Positions 1 through 7,727 of a stretch of DNA of 23,360 nucleotides are shown piece after piece. A program made the position numbers and the translations under genes. The notes below the pieces were generated by a model. It saw nothing but the letters and a program-made list of their open reading frames with translations, was not told the DNA's origin and did no database searches. The DNA comes from Verrucomicrobiota bacterium (GTDB taxonomy: Bacteria > Verrucomicrobiota > Verrucomicrobiia > Opitutales > Opitutaceae). Position 1 is the first letter of the stretch. Each line of letters opens with the position of its first letter. The stretch is taken from assembly GCA_023433275.1 (NCBI GenBank), contig JAEZDN010000147.1, positions 1 to 23,360 on the forward strand. Direction: 5' to 3'.

Positions 1-3000
1 GAGCAGCTTGCGGCTCGGGATGCGGATCCGGTTGTTCGTCGAGGCGACGTTGATGATGTACGGCGCGTGCACGAACAGGTCGACGTCGGCGGCCGCCGGC
101 GCCCCCCGCCGCCCCCCCCCCGCGCCGCCGGACGGCGTCGCCGCGGTGGCCTCGCTCGCGGGCATTTGCCCGGTCATCACCATCAGCAGGACATCCGCCG
201 AATCCATCGCGGGCGTGGACGAGAGCACCAGGTTCGGCGACGGCAGCTGCCCGGTCATCTCCAAACGGAGCTGGTAGTCGCGGCGCTGTGAGGTCGCGTC
301 GACACTGACCACGGCGTTGAAAGGATCGGCCTCGCGCAGGCGGATGGAGCCCTGGTCCACGGTGAACGTGGCGAAGGGGAACAGCACGCGGCCCTCGTCG
401 ACGGTCACTTCGCCCACCGCACGCGGCTCGGCCAGGGTGCCGGACAGCTTGAATTGGCCCGACGCGGTGCCTTGGTAGACCGTGGTGCGCACGCGCACGG
501 CGCTGTTTGCCCGCAGGTCGACGTCGAGGGCCCAGGCGGCGAAGGGTTCGGCCTCGACGGAGAAATAGGGCGGCTGCCGGGAGACGCCGCGGCGACCGGA
601 GGGGATAAGCGTGCGGAGGTTGAGGCTCGCCAGCACGAGGCAGTCACGCACTCCGACCGAGCCGGAGAGACGCGTCAGCCCCGCCTCGTCGGTCGAGGCG
701 CGCAGGTCGAGATCGGTGCGCAGGAGGAGGCCCGTGTTGCGCACCAGGGGAAGGTTGCTGCCCTTGAGCCAGAGGGCGAGGCGCGGGGCCTTGCCGGGCT
801 CGAGGGCGATGCTGCCGTCCATCGTGACCGGTTCGCCGCCGAGCGTGGCGTCCAGGGAGCGGACGGTGAGCGTGCGATCGGCGAACGTGAGCTCGCCCTG
901 GATATCTTGCAGCGTGCCGAAGGGCGCCAGGGGCCGCGTGGCGGCATCGGCGAGGTGCAGGGCCCCGGAAAATTTTCCGCCGCGGGCCAGTTCCACATGG
1001 GCCCGCAAGCGGCCGCGGGAAGCGAAGAGCGCCGGGCCATGCCGGGCGAACGGCGCAAGGTCGGCGTCGGGAATCTCGATCCGGGCCTCCGCCTCGCTCC
1101 AGTCGAACTCCCGGGGTGCGCGCCATAACTGCTGCCAGCCGGCGTCGCTCATGGGGATGCGTCCGCTGGCCCGCATGACCTGGCCATCAAGCCGCGCCGC
1201 GAAGGAGCTGAGCGTGACTTGTTCCCGGCCAAACTGGAGGGAGAGGGCGAGGTCGGTGCATTCGGGATAGCTCGTGCCGGGTCGCGCGGGGGCCAGGGCG
1301 AGCCGGGCCACGTCGAGCTTCAGATCGCCGCGTGGCTCGAGCAGGCTGCCCCGGAGATCGGCCTTCGCGCTGGCTCGCGCGATCTCGAGCCCGGTGGACG
1401 AGGCGAGGGTGGCCCAGAGGGGCGAGTCGGGTTCGGTGGAAGCCGACAATTCAAGGGGAGCGCGATCGTCCACCACCAGATGAGGAGCGGGCGACATCAG
1501 CCAGGAGACGGGCAGCCGCCCGCGCGCCTGGGTCAACACGCGGCCGGCGGTGGCGACCTGCAGGTCCCGGAGTTCGACGCCGTCGGCGTCGCCGCGGGCG
1601 ACGATCCTGACCTCGGCGGGTTGGGGATCCATCGCGATGCGTCCAGTGAGGTCGGCCTCGAACACCAGCACGGCATTTTCGATTTTCCCCTCCGCCTTCC
1701 CGGACACCAGTTGCCAGGACGGGCCGGAGAGGGAGATCCAGTCCTTCAGCCAATCCGAATGGAATCCCACGGCGGAGAAGGCGAAGTGACCGTCGGGGCC
1801 GCCGCGTCCTTTCAGCGTGGCCTGGGCCGCCGGCCCACCGAGACTCAGGACCTCGACTTGCGGTTGGGGCGACCAGGTGATTCGAGCCGGTGCGACGAGT
1901 TCGAGCGCGGTGGCGCCATCCGGGGAAAGAGCGAGACGACTCAGGGCGATGGCCCCGGGCTCCAGCGTCCCCGCAGCGCTGAGGGTGGAATCATCCACCG
2001 AGGCCACCGCGGTGAAATTTGGGCGCGCGCCGGCGCCTTCCCACGTGGCTTCCAGGTCGAGCGGGTGCAGCGAGGCCACGCGGAATCCGGCGAGCCGGAT
2101 CGTGCCGGCGTGCCGGGGGTTGGAGAAGGGCCCGGCGGTCGTGGCGGAAAGCTCGGCGCGTTGCCAGCCCGCGCCCGCCGGCAGCCAGCGCATGAGCCAC
2201 GACGGCCCGAGTTGGGCGGACAGGGAGACATCATTGAACTCGCGTCGCTGCCAGTCCACGCGGCCCCGGGCCTCCACGGAACTCGTGTCATCGAGTTGCG
2301 CGGAAAGTTCGGTCACTTCCAACACGGGCCAGGCGAGCGTCCCGCGCGCCTGGGCGGCCTTGAGCGAGAACCCGCCCGCGGCGACTTCCTGGAAGTTCAG
2401 CGAGAAATCCTGCCGGGCGGCGGCGGTTCCGCCCGTGACCGACACCGTGCCGTCGACGCGGCCGCGCCCCTCGATCCAGGGCAGCTTGGCCAAGTCGGCC
2501 TTCAGGGTGAGGCGGGCGGATTCAGCGGCGATCGGCCGGTCGAGACTGAAGGAAACAGGTGCCGTGAGACGGGCGGTGGCAAATGGCGTGTCGAGGTCCA
2601 GCGCCTCCACCACGAGTTCGCGCAGCGTGCCGCGCGCCGTGGCGCGGGCGGTGAAGGGAGGGGCTTTGCGCGCGTCGGCGCCGGGGTCGGCGCGCGCATC
2701 GACGGTGACGCTGAAGCCCCCGTCGCGCCACTGTGCGCGGGCGTTGCCGCGGACGCGTTCATAGGGCGCGCCGAGTTTCACGCGCGCGGCGGCGAGTTCC
2801 CAGTTGTCCGCCACGGCGCTCGCCTCGACCGGCACCCAGCCCACGGCGGAAAACCGGGCGGAAAGTTGAAGAGGCTGATCGAGGATCACGGCTTGTCCCG
2901 TCAGATCAGGGCCGGCCAACGCGAGCCGGACGCGCGCATCTTGGTCGAGGGCTTGCGCCGCGAGGACGACGGCGCCGTCGGCGGCGGGTGCCAGCGTGAG

Positions 3001-3531
3001 ATCGAAGCGGTGCCCGGAAACGCGGACGCCCTCGAGCGTGAGGGTCGTGTCATTCCAGACGGCATGGGCCACGGCGACATCGGGACCGTAGCCGCGCAAC
3101 TCGCCATTGGTTAGTTCCAAGCGGGGCAGCCAGGCCGCCACGCGCGGCCCAACGCGTTCCAACGCCGCGCGCAGGTCGGGGAGGCCGCGGATGCGTTTCG
3201 GGGTGTCGGGAGATTTTTCCGGGGCGTTGGTTCGGATCACACTCCAGCCATGAATCGTGATGTCGGGCGCGACGCTGCGCGCGCGCTGCCAGGCCCACGC
3301 CAGCGGGGTTGGCGCCTGGATTTGTTCGGCGCCCACGGAAACTCCTTCGGCCACGCGGGCGACGTGGTGCAGCCTGAACTCATTGTAGCCGACGCGTTCA
3401 TAGGTTTGGAAGGTCACGCCGCGGGCGCGAAGCAACGGCCGGAGCGCCGTCCCGAGCCACCACGGCGAGGAGGCCAGGGCCACGACGAGGACCGCGAGAA
3501 CGGCCAACAAGGTTTTCAGCCAGCGGGGCAC
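1..3531 (-). CDS. TamB-like translocation/assembly protein (C-terminus cut by window edge)
   Basis: Large AsmA/TamB-type envelope protein, 1177 codons visible, frame open to base 1. It starts at a GTG (3531-3529); an in-frame TAG three codons upstream (3540-3538) leaves no earlier start. Residues 2-25 form a single hydrophobic N-terminal anchor beginning PRWLKTLLAVLAVLVVAL. The long middle is amphipathic beta-rich repeat sequence, as expected for a bridge-like beta-taco protein spanning the periplasm. From about residue 1038 the TamB C-terminal (DUF490) signature appears: VGEVTVDEGRVLFPF, VDQGSIRL, then LSSTPAMDSADVLLMVMTGQ near 1104-1123. TamB-family proteins help transport phospholipid to the outer membrane and, with TamA, insert outer-membrane proteins. 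No TamA-like gene is seen nearby; it may lie outside the window. A run of ten C bases (112-121) falls in a low-complexity glycine/arginine segment after the DUF490 core. Family assignment is strong; exact role is inferred. Confidence 0.85.
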   Translation of the reverse strand, partial: MPRWLKTLLAVLAVLVVALASSPWWLGTALRPLLRARGVTFQTYERVGYNEFRLHHVARVAEGVSVGAEQIQAPTPLAWAWQRARSVAPDITIHGWSVIRTNAPEKSPDTPKRIRGLPDLRAALERVGPRVAAWLPRLELTNGELRGYGPDVAVAHAVWNDTTLTLEGVRVSGHRFDLTLAPAADGAVVLAAQALDQDARVRLALAGPDLTGQAVILDQPLQLSARFSAVGWVPVEASAVADNWELAAARVKLGAPYERVRGNARAQWRDGGFSVTVDARADPGADARKAPPFTARATARGTLRELVVEALDLDTPFATARLTAPVSFSLDRPIAAESARLTLKADLAKLPWIEGRGRVDGTVSVTGGTAAARQDFSLNFQEVAAGGFSLKAAQARGTLAWPVLEVTELSAQLDDTSSVEARGRVDWQRREFNDVSLSAQLGPSWLMRWLPAGAGWQRAELSATTAGPFSNPRHAGTIRLAGFRVASLHPLDLEATWEGAGARPNFTAVASVDDSTLSAAGTLEPGAIALSRLALSPDGATALELVAPARITWSPQPQVEVLSLGGPAAQATLKGRGGPDGHFAFSAVGFHSDWLKDWISLSGPSWQLVSGKAEGKIENAVLVFEADLTGRIAMDPQPAEVRIVARGDADGVELRDLQVATAGRVLTQARGRLPVSWLMSPAPHLVVDDRAPLELSASTEPDSPLWATLASSTGLEIARASAKADLRGSLLEPRGDLKLDVARLALAPARPGTSYPECTDLALSLQFGREQVTLSSFAARLDGQVMRASGRIPMSDAGWQQLWRAPREFDWSEAEARIEIPDADLAPFARHGPALFASRGRLRAHVELARGGKFSGALHLADAATRPLAPFGTLQDIQGELTFADRTLTVRSLDATLGGEPVTMDGSIALEPGKAPRLALWLKGSNLPLVRNTGLLLRTDLDLRASTDEAGLTRLSGSVGVRDCLVLASLNLRTLIPSGRRGVSRQPPYFSVEAEPFAAWALDVDLRANSAVRVRTTVYQGTASGQFKLSGTLAEPRAVGEVTVDEGRVLFPFATFTVDQGSIRLREADPFNAVVSVDATSQRRDYQLRLEMTGQLPSPNLVLSSTPAMDSADVLLMVMTGQMPASEATAATPSGGAGGGRRGAPAAADVDLFVHAPYIINVASTNNRIRIPSRKLL
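112..121. repeat. Ten-base homopolymer (poly-C/poly-G) inside the TamB-like gene
   Basis: Ten consecutive C bases on the plus strand read as glycine codons on the coding strand, around residues 1137-1140. They follow another six-C run a few bases away. Tracts of this length are prone to slippage during replication and to sequencing error. Confidence 0.9.
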
Positions 3532-3668
3532 GAGGCACTAGACATATCCCAATGCCATTGGTTACCAAATTTTGGCGCGCAAAAACGCGGCAAGGGACTG
3601 GGCTTTATGGGCTTGAGCGGGGAGCCGTGGGGCTGGGGAAGCCTGGCCCCGCCGCGCCCCACATCCTT
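3532..3668. other. Spacer between the DUF4380-like gene and the TamB-like gene
   Basis: This 137-base spacer separates two minus-strand genes. It contains an AT-richer patch near 3550-3575 with the short palindrome TTGGTTACCAA (3558-3568), about 27 bases upstream of the GTG start of the TamB-like gene. That position would suit a promoter or operator, but no clear -35/-10 pair is visible. The rest is GC-rich with no convincing small gene. Confidence 0.35.
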
Positions 3669-4565
3669 TCAAGGTTCGCGCCCGGTCAGCGTCATTTCAA
3701 AGCGGGCGGGCCCACCAGCGGCGAAGAGCGGGGAGAGCTGCTCGATTTCGGCGAAGGCCTCGTTGGCTCCGCTCAGGTAGACCTGGGCGTGGAAGCCTGA
3801 GTCGGGCTCGCCCACGGTCTCGCCAATCTGGGCCCCGCGGCCGACCTGTAATTCGTAATCCCCGATCAGACCCACGAGGGCTTGCGGTCGAAAACCGAAT
3901 TTTCCGACCTCACCGGTATGCCGCAAAGTCAGGACATCGCCAGCCAGCGACGCGTGCGGAGGCGGCGGGAAGCGGGCGGCGAACGGGCTGACGGTGGAAG
4001 TGAGGCGGGCATATCCCGCGGGAAAATCCGGTTCCGGGTGAACCCGTCCTGAAACAATGACGGAAGGAGACACCTGGAGGATGTGGATGAACTGGGCGGG
4101 TCGCGAGCCGCCGGCAGACTCGGCGCCGCAGACCAGGGTTGGGCCGTTCCAATGATACGTGCGGGTGAGTTGCGGCCAATCGTCGCCGGTTGGCTCCATG
4201 GCCAGCCGCAGCACGCCGTCGGCTTGGGTAACCGCGGCGGGTTCGCGATATTCCCAAGAGGGCGGCGGTGGCCAGAAAGCTTTCCAGTGGGTTTGGGGCC
4301 CGAGCCAAAGGCGATGGCCGCCGAGCCGATTGCGATTTTCGCGCGAGGGCGGCGCGAGCAACAGATTCACGTCGGTGCCATCGGGACCGAAGTGCATGAG
4401 TCGGGCGCGCGTCACGGACACGATGGCGTGCCAGCCCGCGGAGGAGGACGCATAGGCGGGCTCGCCATGCCAAACGGTTGGTTGCCACTCGGCGGCGGAG
4501 ACCAGACCGACGCACGGCAGGAAACCGAGGACCAGACCGGGCACTGCGGAGGAAAGGAATTTCAT
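3669..4565 (-). CDS. Exported DUF4380-like hypothetical protein
   Basis: Encodes 298 residues. The ATG at 4565 starts a clean signal peptide (MKFLSSAVPGLVLGFLPCVG, then LVSAAEW), so the product is probably periplasmic or outer-membrane exposed. The frame stays open far upstream into the transporter gene, but that extension is only a shadow, and the signal peptide fixes the start. The mature part contains WHAIVSVTRARLMHFGPDG, NRLGGHRLWLGPQTHWKAFW and a beta-strand-rich remainder. These resemble DUF4380 proteins, which look like sugar-mutarotase-type beta-sandwiches. No catalytic residues can be assigned. The gene lies 80 bases downstream of the MFS transporter on the same strand, with a REP pair in the gap, so co-transcription is possible. 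Function unknown; a carbohydrate-related role is only suggested by family resemblance. Confidence 0.75.
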   Translation of the reverse strand: MKFLSSAVPGLVLGFLPCVGLVSAAEWQPTVWHGEPAYASSSAGWHAIVSVTRARLMHFGPDGTDVNLLLAPPSRENRNRLGGHRLWLGPQTHWKAFWPPPPSWEYREPAAVTQADGVLRLAMEPTGDDWPQLTRTYHWNGPTLVCGAESAGGSRPAQFIHILQVSPSVIVSGRVHPEPDFPAGYARLTSTVSPFAARFPPPPHASLAGDVLTLRHTGEVGKFGFRPQALVGLIGDYELQVGRGAQIGETVGEPDSGFHAQVYLSGANEAFAEIEQLSPLFAAGGPARFEMTLTGREP

Positions 4566-4583
4566 CGGGGTGGTTGGTTTGAT

Positions 4584-4635
4584 GTAGGGGCGCGGCTTGA
4601 CCGCGCCTTCGGCGGGCGCAGCAAGCTGCGCCTCC
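4584..4635. repeat. REP pair, family B (GTAGGGGCGC type)
   Basis: The left half begins GTAGGGGCGCGGCTTG and folds with ACCGCGCC. The right half is the inverted counterpart (GGCGCAGCTTGCTGCGCC on the minus strand). The pair fills most of the 80-base gap between the MFS transporter and the DUF4380-like gene. Confidence 0.7.
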
Positions 4636-4645
4636 AAGGGGAAGT

Positions 4646-5953
4646 TTACGCCGCGGCCGGCTTGCCGTGATCGATCTTGCGCGGGAACGGGGCGTAGCAC
4701 GCGGCGAGCACCGAGGGGATGGCGGCGAACATCACGATGATGAAATACGTCTTGTAGCCGAAATGATCGGCCAGCGGGCCGCTGATCATCTGCGTTGGCA
4801 CGAGCATGAGATTCATGAGCGCGGTGCAGAATGCGTAGTGCGTCATGTGGTACCGCCCCGGCGAGATCTGCTGCATCATGTAGAGCATGTTGGCCACGAA
4901 GCCGAAGCTGTAGCCGAACTTCTCGATCGTCACGAGCGTGCCGATGGTCCAGAGCGACAGGCCGTGGTCGGGCCCGGCGAGCTGCGAGAGGATGACGAAG
5001 GTGATGTGCGGCAGGTTCAGGCAGAGTGCCATGAAGATGAGCGTCTTCCGGTTCAGGCCGAACTTGGCCATGAACGCGCCGCCCAGCAGGCCGGCGACGA
5101 GGCTCACCGCGGTGCTGATGGTGCCGTCGATGATACCCTTTTCCTTGAGGGTCAGACCAATGCCGCCCTGTTCCGGCGAGGCCTGCAGGAAAAGCGGCCC
5201 CTCGATCAGCAGCAGGCCTTCGGAGCTCCGGTAGAGGAAGACAAAGATGAGCATGCCCCAGATGCTTTCCTTGCGAAAGAAATCCCAAATGGTGTCCATG
5301 AAGGTTGCGGCGATTTCGCCCACTCCCTTGGGTCGCTCGGTGATCGAGCCGGTGGGAAGAATGAACCAATGATAGATCGCAAGGCCGGCGAGCGTGACGG
5401 CTGCCAGGCCCATCGCCCAGCCCCAGGCGGCGGTGGTCGACATCCCGTGGTCCTCCTTCAGGGAGCCGGCGGCCCACACGATGAGCGCGGTGCCGAAAAG
5501 GCGCCCGACATTCCAGAACACGCCCTGCACGCCAATGAACGCGGCCTGTTTCTTTTCGTCGAGCGACGTGATGTAGATGCCGTCCACGCAGATGTCCTGG
5601 GTGGCCGACGCGAACGCCAGCACCCACAGCACCGCGATCGTGATTTGGAAATAATTCGGCAGCGGCAGGCAGACCGCGATGACGCAGAGGAGGACCGCGA
5701 TGAGCACCTCCATCGCGAGGACGAAGAATTTCTTCGTCCGGTACATGTCGAGGAAAGCGGCCCACAGCGGCTTCAGCGACCAGGCGATGCCGATGCTCGC
5801 GGTGGCCAGCGTGATCTGGCCATCACTGTGGCCGAGATCCTTAAACATCGTGCCGGCAACCCAGATGACCATGGCAAAGGGGATGCCCTCGGCGAGGTAG
5901 GAGGACGGGACCCAGGACCAAGGGGTGCGAACAGGCGTGACGGGTGAACTCAT
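4646..5953 (-). CDS. MFS transporter, AmpG/PAT-like
   Basis: Encodes 435 residues, the usual MFS length, with about 12 hydrophobic segments. The N-terminal region reads PSSYLAEGIPFAMVIWVAG and then ATASIGIAWSLKPLWAAFLD. An SATQDICVDG motif follows the fourth or fifth helix. Together these are typical of the AmpG/PAT branch of the major facilitator superfamily, whose characterised members import peptidoglycan fragments (anhydro-muropeptides) or acetyl-CoA and related solutes. In Bacteroidota and Verrucomicrobiota many such proteins sit beside sugar genes. The neighbours here (an exported DUF4380-like protein downstream and a divergent deacetylase) would fit a carbohydrate substrate, but this is inference. 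The start ATG at 5953 (MSSPVTPVRTPWSW) has no strong Shine-Dalgarno sequence. Inner-membrane location is clear; the substrate is not. Confidence 0.85.
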   Translation of the reverse strand: MSSPVTPVRTPWSWVPSSYLAEGIPFAMVIWVAGTMFKDLGHSDGQITLATASIGIAWSLKPLWAAFLDMYRTKKFFVLAMEVLIAVLLCVIAVCLPLPNYFQITIAVLWVLAFASATQDICVDGIYITSLDEKKQAAFIGVQGVFWNVGRLFGTALIVWAAGSLKEDHGMSTTAAWGWAMGLAAVTLAGLAIYHWFILPTGSITERPKGVGEIAATFMDTIWDFFRKESIWGMLIFVFLYRSSEGLLLIEGPLFLQASPEQGGIGLTLKEKGIIDGTISTAVSLVAGLLGGAFMAKFGLNRKTLIFMALCLNLPHITFVILSQLAGPDHGLSLWTIGTLVTIEKFGYSFGFVANMLYMMQQISPGRYHMTHYAFCTALMNLMLVPTQMISGPLADHFGYKTYFIIVMFAAIPSVLAACYAPFPRKIDHGKPAAA

Positions 5954-6054
5954 GGGGTGACGAGAAAACGCGGGTGGGATGGGGTGGGGGGCGGGGCGCG
6001 GCCATCAGACCAGTGACCGCCCGAAAGGCAAGGTCGGGGAGTCGCGGGCGCTAT

Positions 6055-6114
6055 GGAGCCGCGGCGCTGCGGCCTTGAGGATTCCCGAAACCGGCCCGAG
6101 GGCGGGCCGGCTCC
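6055..6114. repeat. REP pair, family C (GGAGCCG type)
   Basis: The left half is GGAGCCGCGGCGCTGCGGCC. The right half reads GGAGCCGGCCCGCCCTCGGG on the minus strand. The two face each other and are bounded by GGAG and CTCC. Confidence 0.7.
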
Positions 6115-6190
6115 AGTGGAACCGATCCGCAGCATGGCATCCATCGCCGCCGAAGTCCCCTCGATGAAGCCGGAACGATTCAGTCGAAAT

Positions 6191-6247
6191 GGAGCCGCGG
6201 CGACCTCGCCGCGGTACGGACTTCGCGGGCGGGGTCGCCCGCGCTCC
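6191..6247. repeat. REP pair, family C variant (GGAGC type)
   Basis: The left half is GGAGCCGCGGCGACCTCGCC, followed by GCGG. The right half on the minus strand is GGAGCGCGGGCGACCCCGCC, followed by CGCG. They are inverted and bounded by GGAG and CTCC. Only the GGAGC lead and the GGCGACC core are shared by the two halves. Confidence 0.65.
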
Positions 6248-6324
6248 AACGCGCAATTCGCAAACCCGTCCGGCGCGGGTTCCCTTGCTGCGCGCGCACA
6301 ACGAGTTTGCGCCCGCCGGCCGGG

Positions 6325-7407
6325 ATGAATTGGGTGATGGCAGTGAAACCCCGCCACCTTCCCCTTCTGCTCATGTCCCTGTTGCCCCAGCTCGCCGTCG
6401 CTGCCGACCTGATGCCCGCCTCGGATCGCCCGCCCGGCGGCCTGGCCGTGTCGCAAGTGCCGCAATTCGTGCTGCTCGGATTCGACGACAATCCGCAGAC
6501 CGAGCCGATGACATGGTTCGTGGATTACATGAAGGACAAGCGCAGTGCGGACGGCACGCCGGTGCGCGCGATCTTTTTCAGCAACGGCCGGTATTGGAAT
6601 GACCGCACGTTGATCGCCATCCATCACCGCGCGCACAACGAGGGCCATGAGATCGCGAACCACACGCAGAATCACGAGCAGGGCGGGGCGTTCACCGTCG
6701 CGAAATGGCGGTCCGAGATGGCGGCCTGCGAGGCGACCTTCGATGAAACGGGCATTCCCGCCGCGGGCGTGATCGGGTTCCGCACGCCGTTTCTCGCCTA
6801 CAATGCCAACACCTTCGAGGCCCTGGTCCGCGAGGGGCAGGTTTACGACAGCTCGATCGAGGAGGGCGCCCAGGATGGACAAGATGGCACGAACTTCCTG
6901 TGGCCTTACACGCTCGACCACGGCAGTCCCGGCAACGCGGCCGCCTATCCGGAAGGCTCGCCCAAACGCGTGGCCAGTCATCCCGGTTTGTGGGAGATTC
7001 CGATTCATGTTTTCATGATCCCGTCGGATGAGGAATGTGCGGCGCACGGCGTGAAGCCCGGATTGCGCGCGCGGATCGGTGCAGCCCTGAAGATTTCCTA
7101 CGGCGGCCACTCCGGCGAGCCGGCCGAAAAGATCACGGGGCTCGACTGGAATGTGCTCGAGGCGGCGAAATGCGACGGCCCGGAATTCCTCGCGATCCTG
7201 AAGCACACGCTCGACCTGCGCCTCGCGGGTAATCGCGCGCCCTTCATGGTGGGTGGCCACACGGCGCTTTACCCGGCGAACAAGCCGGATCGCCGCAAGG
7301 CAATGGAGGATTTCATCGCGTACGCGCTCACGAAACCCGAGGTGCGTTTCGTCACCGGCAAGCAGCTGCTCGAGTGGCTGCGCGCACCGCAGGCGCTGGG
7401 GAAATGA
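6325..7407 (+). CDS. Exported polysaccharide deacetylase, chitin-deacetylase-like (CE4/NodB fold)
   Basis: Encodes 360 residues from the ATG at 6325; a second in-frame ATG at 6337 (MAVKPRHLPLLLMSLLPQLA) gives an equally good signal peptide, so the start is uncertain by four codons. CE4 motifs are visible: FDD (residues 53-55) with the catalytic-base and metal aspartates, HTQNH (113-117) with the metal histidines, and GFRTPFL as the RxP(Y/F) motif. YDSSIEE and LWPYTLDHGSP, then HPGLWEIP, resemble the chitin-deacetylase branch (animal and fungal CDA proteins) more than bacterial peptidoglycan deacetylases. The likely reaction is removal of N-acetyl groups from GlcNAc-containing polysaccharide outside the cytoplasm. 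It is a lone plus-strand gene between minus-strand neighbours. Fold assignment is confident; the substrate is inferred. Confidence 0.82.
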   Translation: MNWVMAVKPRHLPLLLMSLLPQLAVAADLMPASDRPPGGLAVSQVPQFVLLGFDDNPQTEPMTWFVDYMKDKRSADGTPVRAIFFSNGRYWNDRTLIAIHHRAHNEGHEIANHTQNHEQGGAFTVAKWRSEMAACEATFDETGIPAAGVIGFRTPFLAYNANTFEALVREGQVYDSSIEEGAQDGQDGTNFLWPYTLDHGSPGNAAAYPEGSPKRVASHPGLWEIPIHVFMIPSDEECAAHGVKPGLRARIGAALKISYGGHSGEPAEKITGLDWNVLEAAKCDGPEFLAILKHTLDLRLAGNRAPFMVGGHTALYPANKPDRRKAMEDFIAYALTKPEVRFVTGKQLLEWLRAPQALGK

Positions 7408-7439
7408 GCGGTGAGTTGGATGGGCCGTGTCCGCCCGGA

Positions 7440-7515
7440 GCAGGAGCTGGTTTATAGGCGATGGGGAATGTTGGTCGGAAACGTGGACCCTGATCGCCGG
7501 TAAACAGGCTCCTGC
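7440..7515. repeat. REPIN, family A (GTAGGAGCCTG type), 76 bp
   Basis: The left half is a diverged GCAGGAGCTGGTTTATAGGC followed by GATGGG. The right half ends AAACAGGCTCCTGC and is its inverted counterpart. Length and layout match the other family A pairs in the window. Confidence 0.75.
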
Positions 7516-7568
7516 AACTGGCGCGCCTTGGCCGTCAGGCGCAGACTTGCTGCCCCTTCCTGAATCTT

Positions 7569-7629
7569 GGAGCCGGCCCGCCCTCGGGCCGGTTTCCCCT
7601 CAAGCCCGGGGCGGGGGCGCCCCGGCTCC
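7569..7629. repeat. REP pair, family C (GGAGCCGG type), 61 bp
   Basis: The left half is GGAGCCGGCCCGCCCTCGGG followed by CCGG. The right half on the minus strand is GGAGCCGGGGCGCCCCCGCC. They face each other across a short spacer. Confidence 0.75.
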
Positions 7630-7646
7630 AGGGGCGAACGAATTAA

Positions 7647-7671
7647 GGGCGCAGCAAGACTGCGCCCCTAC
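7647..7671 (-). repeat. Single REP unit, family B
   Basis: On the minus strand this reads GTAGGGGCGCAGTCTTGCTG followed by CGCCC. It is an unpaired copy of the unit also found at 20038 and 23309. Confidence 0.7.
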
Positions 7672-7727
7672 GAGGAGGTTTTCTGAGTGACGTTGCCGAG
7701 GCTCGATGCGGGGGCGGACCGAGCGGA

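Larger units (their letters stand above)
5954..6324. other. Divergent intergenic region, mostly repeats
   Basis: This 371-base stretch separates the minus-strand transporter and the plus-strand deacetylase, so both promoters should lie here. About a third is occupied by two REP pairs (6055-6114 and 6191-6247). No RNA gene or convincing ORF is seen, and no -10/-35 pair can be called with confidence in this GC-rich sequence. Confidence 0.5.
7408..7727. other. Convergent intergenic region packed with repeats
   Basis: This 320-base gap lies between the 3' ends of the deacetylase and the nucleoside hydrolase. It contains one family A pair (7440-7515), one family C pair (7569-7629) and a single family B unit (7647-7671), with almost no other sequence. 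The hairpins could end transcription from both sides. No gene is seen. Confidence 0.6.

Noticed and set aside
1219..3114. Long plus-strand open frame opposite the TamB-like gene
   Set aside because: The minus strand shows an anchor, a TamB repeat-like body and the DUF490 signature. The plus frame is Gly/Arg/Glu-rich with no motif.
3669..5765. Possible fusion of the DUF4380-like protein to an upstream 400-residue region
   Set aside because: The upstream part is an out-of-frame reading of the MFS transporter gene. The signal peptide at 4565 marks the true start.
4646..7407. A polysaccharide-utilisation operon formed by DUF4380-like, MFS and deacetylase genes
   Set aside because: The deacetylase is on the opposite strand and no glycoside hydrolase, SusC/D-like or regulator gene is present, so the link is only suggestive.
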